From an uncultured Ruminococcus sp. (GTDB lineage: Bacteria > Bacillota > Clostridia > Oscillospirales > CAG-272): a stretch of 9,825 nt of DNA. Below the pieces are notes generated by a model. That model did not search any database. It saw only the letters and a program-made list of their open reading frames with translations, and was not told the origin of the DNA. The stretch is from the NCBI GenBank assembly GCA_902803255.1, contig CADCPG010000155.1, forward strand, positions 1 to 9,825, in the 5' to 3' direction. Positions 4,989 through 9,825 of the stretch are shown piece by piece. Position 1 is the first letter of the stretch. Each line of letters starts with the position of its first letter. The position numbers and the translations under genes were made by a program.

Positions 4989-6284
4989 TCAGGCTCCTTC
5001 GGCCAGCAGCTTTTCGGCGGCCGCCAGCCTCGCGCAGACCGTCAGCACGTGCATGGCGGTGCGCAGCTCCCCGTTCGAGGGGTATGTGGGGGCGATGCGG
5101 ATATTGGAGTCGGCCGGGTCGATGCCGTAGGGGTAGGTGGCGCCGGCCGGAGTCAGCTTCACACCGGCGGCTCCGCATAGCTCGTATGTGCGCTTCGCGG
5201 TTCCGGGGAGGAGGTAGAGACTGACGAAATATCCGCCGTGAGGATGGGTCCAGTGTGCGATGCCGGTATCGGAAAGGTCGGCGTCGAGGGCCGAGAGCAC
5301 GATGTCGAACTTGGGCCGGATGAGGCCGGCTAGGTTCTTCATGTGCATGCGGATGCCGTCGGCGCTGCCGAAATATCTGACGTGTCTTATCTGGTTTATC
5401 TTGTCGAAGCCGATCGTCTGCACTCCGAGTATCGGCTTTATCTGAGCGAGATTGCGCTCTGATGCGGCGAAGATCGCTACCCCCGAGCCGGGGAAGGAGA
5501 TCTTCGACGTGGAGGCGAAATAGAACACGCTGTCCTCTGTGCCGTATTTGCGGCACTCGGCGAAGATGTCGTCGAGCACGACGTCCTTGCCGTACAGGCA
5601 GTGCACGGCGTAGGCGTTGTCCCAGAAGATGCGGAAGTCGGGAGCGGCGGGACGGAGGGCGGCGAAGTCGCGCACGACGCTGTCTGAGTAGGTGACTCCG
5701 TCGGGATTCGAGTACTTGGGGCAGCACCAGATGCCCTTGACCGAACTGTCGGACTCGGCGATCCGCTTGACCTCGGCCATGTCGGGGCCGTCCTCGCGCA
5801 TCTTTATGTTGATCATTTTGATCCCGAGGGACCTGCAGATGGCGAAGTGCCGGTCGTAGCCGGGGGCGGGGCAGAGGAAGGAGATCTCGCCCTGCTTGAT
5901 CCACGGCACGCATTTGCCGTCGCGTCCGGGGGTGCCGTACAGCATGCAGCGCACGACGGTGTCGTACATGAGATTGAGCGACGAGTTTCCGGCCACGATG
6001 ATCATCTGCTGCGGGATGCCGAGCAGTTCGGAAAACATCTGCTTTGCCTCGGGTACGCCGTCGAGCAGCCCGTAGTTCCGGTAGTCGAATCCCGACTCGG
6101 ATCTGACGTCCTCCGCGGTGGAGATGCAGTCGAGCATTCCGGTGAGCATATTCAGCTGTGTGCTTCCCGGCTTTCCGCGGGAGAGATCGAGGTCGAGGTC
6201 CCCGGCCTTGATCCCCGCGTATTCGCGTTCGAGAGATTCTTTTAATGCTGCCAGCTCCGGGCGGCTCATTTCGGCGTAAAACAT
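4989..6284 (-). CDS. PLP-dependent aspartate-type aminotransferase (fold type I, PF12897 type)
   Basis: This cytoplasmic enzyme should move an amino group between an amino acid, probably aspartate or another acidic one, and 2-oxoglutarate. The 431-residue protein carries the fold type I hallmarks. These are GNSSLNLMYD (cofactor phosphate region), N193 in SNPDG, D222 and Y225 in DNAY, the Schiff-base lysine K261 in STSKISFPGSG, and R396 in NIRIAPTYPS, which should bind the substrate carboxylate. The N-terminal DLSRGKPGSTQLN and the overall layout match the PF12897 group, often misnamed MocR-type, to which the Corynebacterium aspartate aminotransferase AspT belongs. Substrate choice cannot be settled from sequence. 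It lies 23 bases after asnS and two bases before the radical SAM gene. AAAGGA lies 14 bases before the ATG, a long spacing, so the ribosome binding site is weak. Confidence 0.93.
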   Translation of the reverse strand: MFYAEMSRPELAALKESLEREYAGIKAGDLDLDLSRGKPGSTQLNMLTGMLDCISTAEDVRSESGFDYRNYGLLDGVPEAKQMFSELLGIPQQMIIVAGNSSLNLMYDTVVRCMLYGTPGRDGKCVPWIKQGEISFLCPAPGYDRHFAICRSLGIKMINIKMREDGPDMAEVKRIAESDSSVKGIWCCPKYSNPDGVTYSDSVVRDFAALRPAAPDFRIFWDNAYAVHCLYGKDVVLDDIFAECRKYGTEDSVFYFASTSKISFPGSGVAIFAASERNLAQIKPILGVQTIGFDKINQIRHVRYFGSADGIRMHMKNLAGLIRPKFDIVLSALDADLSDTGIAHWTHPHGGYFVSLYLLPGTAKRTYELCGAAGVKLTPAGATYPYGIDPADSNIRIAPTYPSNGELRTAMHVLTVCARLAAAEKLLAEGA

Positions 6285-6307
6285 TTTTTCCGGTTATGTC
6301 CTTTATA

Positions 6308-7702
6308 TCAGAAATCCGCGTTCCCGGTAGTTCTCGGGAAGGCCTCGACGTCCCGGATGTTGGCCATTCCGGTGACGTACATTATCATTCTCTCGAAGCC
6401 GAGGCCGAAGCCCGCGTGCTTCGTGCCGCCGTAGCGGCGCAGGTCGCAGTACCAGCTGTAGTCGGCGGGATCGAGTCCGAAGCGGCCGATCGCCTCCTCG
6501 AGCCTGTCGAGCCGCTCTTCGCGCTGCGAGCCGCCTATGAGCTCTCCGATCCCGGGAACAAGCATGTCGGCGGCCGCGACGGTCTTTCCGTCGTCGTTCT
6601 GACGCATGTAGAAGGCCTTGATCTCGCGCGGGTAGTCGGTCACGAAGACCGGACGGCGGAAGATCTCCTCGGTGAGGTATCTCTCATGCTCGGTCTGCAG
6701 GTCGATGCCCCACTTCGGGGCGTAGTCGAATCTGTGTCCGCTCTTTTCGAGGAGCGCTATCGCCTCGGTGTAGCTTACTCTGGCGAAATCCGATCCGGCG
6801 ACGTGCCGCAGGCGTTCTGCGAGTCCGGGATCGACGAATCTGTTGAAGAAATCAATCTCCTGCGGGCAGTTCTCGAGGATCCGTCCTATGACGTATTTGA
6901 CCATCGCCTCGGCGGTGTCCATATAGTCTCCGAGATCGGCGAAGGCCATCTCGGGCTCGACCATCCAGAATTCGGCGGCGTGGCGCTGCGTGTAGCTCCT
7001 CTCGGCCCTGAAGGTGGGCCCGAAGGTGTATACGTTCGCGAATGCCATCGCGAAGGTCTCGACGTTCAGCTGTCCCGAGACGGTGAGGCCCGTCTTTTTT
7101 CCGAAGAAGTCCTCGGACCAGTCGACGCTGCCGTCGGGGAGACGGGGAGGATCTGCGGGATCGAGCGTCGTGACCCTGAACATCTCTCCCGCGCCCTCGC
7201 AGTCGGAGCCGGTGATGAGAGGGGTGTGAACGTATACGAATCCGCGGTCGTGGAAGAAGGTGTGTATGGCATACGCCACCTCGGAGCGCACTCTGAAGAC
7301 GGCGTTGAAGGTGTTCGTGCGCGGGCGCAGGTGCGCCACGGTGCGGAGATATTCGAGCGAATGGCGCTTCTTCTGAAGCGGGTAGTCGGGCGTCGACGCC
7401 CCCTCGAGCTCGACCTTCCCGGCCTTCATCTCAAAGGGCTGCGGGGCTCCGGGAGTCAGCGCGATGACGCCTGTGCATATGAACGACGCCCCCACGTTCT
7501 GCTTCACCGCGGTCTGGTATTCGGGCAGTTTCTCCGCCTCCAGCACGACCTGAATGCAGGCGAAGCATGAGCCGTCGTTGAGAGTCAGGAAACCTATGTT
7601 GTTGCTGGCTCTGATCGATCTGGCCCATCCGGCGACCGTGACGGTCTTTCCGCCGAAGAGCTCGGGCTTATCGTAGATCTGTTTTACGGTGGTACGTTCC
7701 AT
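6308..7702 (-). CDS. asnS: Asparagine--tRNA ligase AsnS
   Basis: AsnS charges tRNA-Asn with asparagine, using ATP, in the cytoplasm. The 464-residue protein has an N-terminal OB-fold anticodon-binding domain (about 15-100, TVAGWARSIRASNNIGFLTLNDG). A class II catalytic core follows. It shows the AsnS signature VSGQLNVETFAMAF, motif 2 FRAERSYTQRHAAEFW (from residue 231) followed by MVEPEMAF, and motif 3 GFGLGFERM (431-439), ending RTTGNADF. The SGQLN segment and the absence of the bacterial AspRS insertion separate it from AspS. Motif 2 reads ERSYTQRH where many AsnS have ENSNTSRH, a variant worth noting but not a missing catalytic residue. AAAAGGAA lies ten bases before the ATG. The gene has its own promoter and a leader hairpin and probably heads an operon with the two genes after it. 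Confidence 0.97.
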   Translation of the reverse strand: MERTTVKQIYDKPELFGGKTVTVAGWARSIRASNNIGFLTLNDGSCFACIQVVLEAEKLPEYQTAVKQNVGASFICTGVIALTPGAPQPFEMKAGKVELEGASTPDYPLQKKRHSLEYLRTVAHLRPRTNTFNAVFRVRSEVAYAIHTFFHDRGFVYVHTPLITGSDCEGAGEMFRVTTLDPADPPRLPDGSVDWSEDFFGKKTGLTVSGQLNVETFAMAFANVYTFGPTFRAERSYTQRHAAEFWMVEPEMAFADLGDYMDTAEAMVKYVIGRILENCPQEIDFFNRFVDPGLAERLRHVAGSDFARVSYTEAIALLEKSGHRFDYAPKWGIDLQTEHERYLTEEIFRRPVFVTDYPREIKAFYMRQNDDGKTVAAADMLVPGIGELIGGSQREERLDRLEEAIGRFGLDPADYSWYCDLRRYGGTKHAGFGLGFERMIMYVTGMANIRDVEAFPRTTGNADF

Positions 7703-7738
7703 TTTTTGTCGGTTCCTTTTCTGTTTTTAGTCGATATT

Positions 7739-7763
7739 GCATTTTTCTGACGCGGAAAAATGC
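7739..7763 (-). promoter_or_regulatory. Inverted repeat in the asnS leader
   Basis: GCATTTTTC (7739-7747) and GAAAAATGC (7755-7763) are perfect 9-base inverted arms around a 7-base loop. A second small palindrome, GCAGA-T-TCTGC (7762-7772), abuts it. Both lie in the predicted leader of about 80 bases between the asnS promoter and its ATG. The element could be an operator or an RNA stem. There is no U-run or T-box sequence, so I do not call it a terminator or a T-box. Confidence 0.7.
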
Positions 7764-7788
7764 AGATTCTGCCCGACACACGGGCCAT

Positions 7789-7817
7789 ATTATAGCATAT
7801 TAGCGATAATTTTACAA
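7789..7817 (-). promoter_or_regulatory. sigma-A promoter of the asnS operon
   Basis: On the minus strand TTGTAA (7817-7812) and a perfect TATAAT (7794-7789) are 17 bases apart. TGC directly before the -10 box makes it an extended -10 promoter (TGnTATAAT). Transcription should start near 7782, leaving a leader of about 80 bases before the ATG at 7702. The surrounding DNA is AT-rich compared with the neighbouring genes. Confidence 0.88.
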
Positions 7818-7842
7818 GTGTTTTGCGGAAATAATTCAAAAA

Positions 7843-9825
7843 TTATTCGGAAAGCGGCATTTTTTCGCCGTTCCAGAAGCTCCGGAGACCGGCCTGGAGC
7901 GAGAGGATGTCTGACGTGTATCTCATATCCGACATGTGCGGCGGCATGAGGGCGCGGTATTTCGGGTCGGCGTATCTGTCGTCGGCGAGTATCACGACGC
8001 CTCTGTCGTCGGGCCGGCGTATCACCCTGCCGGCGGCCTGGAGCACCCTGATGAGCCCCGGATACGTGTAGGCGTAGTCGTATCCGCACTCCGAGCGGCT
8101 GTCGTAGTATTCGCGGATCATGTTACGCTCGGCCGAGATGCCCGGCAGGCCGACTCCGATGATCACGGTTCCGATGAGCTTCCGCCCCGGCAGGTCGATG
8201 CCCTCGGAGAATGCCCCTCCGAGCACGCAGAAGCCGACCTTCAGCCGGTCGTCGTCGGTGAAGAAGGAGATAAAGCGCGAAACGCCCTCGCCCCTGCCGG
8301 CGCCCCGCCGCTGGACTGCCGTCGCCACCTTCGGGTATTTTTCGGTGAATGCGGCGTAGACCTTGTCGAGATAGCGGTACGACGGGAAGAACACTATGTA
8401 GTTGCCCTTCTTCGCCGAGCAGGCGGCCGCGATGACGGCCACCGCCTTCTTCACGCTGCCCGCCCCGTCCCTCGACTCCCATCTGGTGTCGAGCGCCGTA
8501 TAAGCGGCGGCGAAAAGGTTCTCCTTCGGGAAGGGCGAAGGCAGCGACAGGCTCCGTCCTCCGCCGCCGGCCAGCAGGTCGGAAAAGTAGTCGGGAGGTG
8601 TGAGCGTCGCCGAGAAGAATACCGACGAATAGGATGCCGAAAGCGCCTCCCCGAGTCTCCCCGAGGGATCGAGACAGTACAGTCTGGCGCAGATGGCCCC
8701 CCTGTCTATCGAGATGTAGGTGCGGTATTTGCGGTCGAACGCGGACGAGGCGTCGAGCCATGACGTACACTTCCTCGCGAGCGCCGAGGCGGCAGCCGAG
8801 AGAGCCCTCTCGCCTCTGTGCGACGCCCTGAAGCGCCGCAGTTCCGGCAGCAGGGCGCGCACGGCGGCATCGACGGCCGCGGGCGGCTCAGAGCCGCAGA
8901 AATAGCCCGATACGTCGCCGTTCTCGTCCTTTACCGAATCGTCGCCGCAGAACGAGGCCAGCCCCTCAAGCGACATCCGCAGCGCGGCGAGCAGAGACGG
9001 CAGGGAGGCCGCCGGCTCGTCGGGATGCATGGCATTCCCCCGGTCGGAACTGCCGCGCAGAGAGTAAGTATGCCCGGCATCAGCCACGTCGGCCCGGCCG
9101 CGGAGCACGTGTCCGGAAGCGGTTCCCTCACTGTCAGACAGCAGGCTCTCGAGCGCCGCCGTGTCCTCCGGCCGCAGTTCGGCCGAAAATGTGTCGCGGG
9201 CCCGGTCGGGCAGGTTGTGCGCCTCGTCGGAGAGGAATATGTATTTCTCCTCCGACGTACGCTCCGACCCGAAATATCTCCGGAGCCTCACGGCGGGGCT
9301 GACGGCGTAGTTTATGTCGCAGATCACGAGGTCGCAGAAGCCCGACAGGTCGAGCGACAGCTCGTGCGGGCAGATCCCGTGCTCCGCCGCGGCTCCGGCG
9401 ACGGCGCCCGGCGTGAATCCCTTCCACTTCGCCAGCAGCGAAGAAAGCGCCGCCGGCTCCCCAGACGCCATGTTCTTCATGAGCGGGCAGGTCTCGGGGT
9501 CGCAGACGAATGTATCTCTGTCAGTGCCCTTCGCAAAGGGGCAGATCTGCTCCTTCGATGCGAGCACCAGCGTGCGCAGGCCGGCTCCGGCGCGGTCGAG
9601 CGCCGCGGCGGCGGTGAAAGCCTCGCGCGTCGTGCTGTTCTTGGCTGTGAGGTAGAAGATCTTTCCCTCGCCAAGCGCGTAAAGCGCCCTCGCGGCGCCG
9701 TAGAGCACCGAGACCGTCTTACCTATGCCCGTCGGGGCCTCGGCGAAGAGCCGCTCGCCGTTCTTCACTGCGGTGTATACGTTCTCGATCAGCTCGCGCT
9801 GGCCTTCGCGCAGTGAGGGGAAGGG
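7843..9825 (-). CDS. Rad3/DinG-family iron-sulfur DNA helicase (5' end cut by the window edge)
   Basis: A superfamily 2, XPD-like helicase that should unwind DNA 5' to 3' using ATP, probably in repair or in resolving unusual structures. The visible 660 residues begin in the Q-motif region (PSLREGQREL) and carry Walker A APTGIGKT (30-37). Four cysteines fit an iron-sulfur domain: C95, C108, C113 and C152 (ICPFA, VCDPE, TCPLM, ICPHE). The DEAH box is at 200-203, SATLT at 405-409, motif V at GGAFSEGIDLPGR and motif VI at QAAGRVIRR (596-604). The frame is open to the window edge. The GTG at 9768 is not the start, because the conserved Q region precedes it. Clostridial relatives of about 780-800 residues have an N-terminal PD-(D/E)XK nuclease-like domain, which would lie outside the window; that part is inference. 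The stop is 49 bases from the asnS operon -10 box and no clear terminator separates them. Confidence 0.93.
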   Translation of the reverse strand, partial: PFPSLREGQRELIENVYTAVKNGERLFAEAPTGIGKTVSVLYGAARALYALGEGKIFYLTAKNSTTREAFTAAAALDRAGAGLRTLVLASKEQICPFAKGTDRDTFVCDPETCPLMKNMASGEPAALSSLLAKWKGFTPGAVAGAAAEHGICPHELSLDLSGFCDLVICDINYAVSPAVRLRRYFGSERTSEEKYIFLSDEAHNLPDRARDTFSAELRPEDTAALESLLSDSEGTASGHVLRGRADVADAGHTYSLRGSSDRGNAMHPDEPAASLPSLLAALRMSLEGLASFCGDDSVKDENGDVSGYFCGSEPPAAVDAAVRALLPELRRFRASHRGERALSAAASALARKCTSWLDASSAFDRKYRTYISIDRGAICARLYCLDPSGRLGEALSASYSSVFFSATLTPPDYFSDLLAGGGGRSLSLPSPFPKENLFAAAYTALDTRWESRDGAGSVKKAVAVIAAACSAKKGNYIVFFPSYRYLDKVYAAFTEKYPKVATAVQRRGAGRGEGVSRFISFFTDDDRLKVGFCVLGGAFSEGIDLPGRKLIGTVIIGVGLPGISAERNMIREYYDSRSECGYDYAYTYPGLIRVLQAAGRVIRRPDDRGVVILADDRYADPKYRALMPPHMSDMRYTSDILSLQAGLRSFWNGEKMPLSE

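Noticed and set aside
4987..5913. Same-strand extension of the radical SAM frame upstream to 5913
   Set aside because: It lies wholly over the aminotransferase gene in another frame and reads as arginine-rich low-complexity sequence. The family's conserved N-terminus begins just after the ATG at 4986.
6245..7570. 441-codon plus-strand open frame opposite asnS
   Set aside because: Shadow of a GC-rich gene: it is antisense to asnS across nearly all of its length and has no recognisable domain.
7703..7788. T-box riboswitch upstream of asnS
   Set aside because: The leader is too short, and neither the conserved T-box sequence nor a terminator/antiterminator pair is present.
7830..7847. AT-only inverted repeat (AATAATT, AATTATT) at the helicase stop codon as a terminator
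   Set aside because: The stem is only seven A-T pairs and is not followed by a T-run on the minus strand. The sequence is better explained as AT-rich DNA upstream of the asnS promoter.
9766..9768. GTG at 9768 as the helicase start
   Set aside because: The frame is open to the window edge and the conserved Q-motif segment (LREGQREL) lies upstream of this codon.
7936..9816. Plus-strand open frames 7936-8763 and 8818-9816 opposite the helicase
   Set aside because: Antisense to a gene with a full set of conserved helicase motifs. Their translations are rich in R, G and E without recognisable motifs.
1..9825. Mobile element, phage or defence system
   Set aside because: No transposase, integrase, terminal inverted repeats, attachment sites, tRNA genes or defence-type genes are visible. 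The genes are housekeeping genes apart from one unknown membrane protein.

Overview
The window carries seven protein genes, two of them cut by the window edges. The DNA is GC-rich (estimated by eye) and densely packed. The gene content suggests an uncultured, GC-rich member of the Clostridia (Bacillota). This rests on a CIRCE-controlled clpB, a Rad3/DinG-type iron-sulfur helicase of a type common in Clostridia, an aminotransferase of the PF12897 type, a YtqA/YhcC-like radical SAM protein, Gram-positive-style ribosome binding sites and near-consensus sigma-A promoters. The assignment is inference; no marker that fixes the taxonomy is present.

Layout. Positions 1-1730 (minus) hold the first two thirds of the disaggregase gene clpB. 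Positions 1731-1945 are a divergent control region. It holds the clpB promoter with an HrcA operator (CIRCE) over its -35 box, and a separate near-consensus promoter for rsmA whose transcript should begin with a hairpin. rsmA (16S rRNA dimethyladenosine transferase) runs on the plus strand to 2836. Its last codons and its stop codon lie inside a 222-base degenerate hexamer array (consensus GCAGAA) that fills most of the gap to the next gene. That gene (3112-3897, plus) encodes a single-pass membrane protein of unknown function. Four 19-base tandem repeats and a rho-independent terminator (for minus-strand transcripts) separate it from a convergent minus-strand cluster.

The minus-strand cluster, in transcription order, is a large DinG/Rad3-family helicase (5' end outside the window, stop at 7843), then asnS with its own extended -10 promoter and a leader hairpin, an aspartate-type aminotransferase, and a radical SAM protein. 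The last three are 23 and 2 bases apart and very probably form one operon ending at the terminator at 4011-4048.

Functionally the window is mostly housekeeping: protein quality control, ribosome maturation, tRNA charging, amino-acid transamination and DNA repair. I do not see a defence island, phage, transposon, CRISPR array or biosynthetic cluster. The least ordinary parts are the hexamer array that has reached the rsmA stop codon, the hairpin-forming 19-base tandem repeats, the CIRCE/-35 overlap, and the uncharacterised membrane protein.
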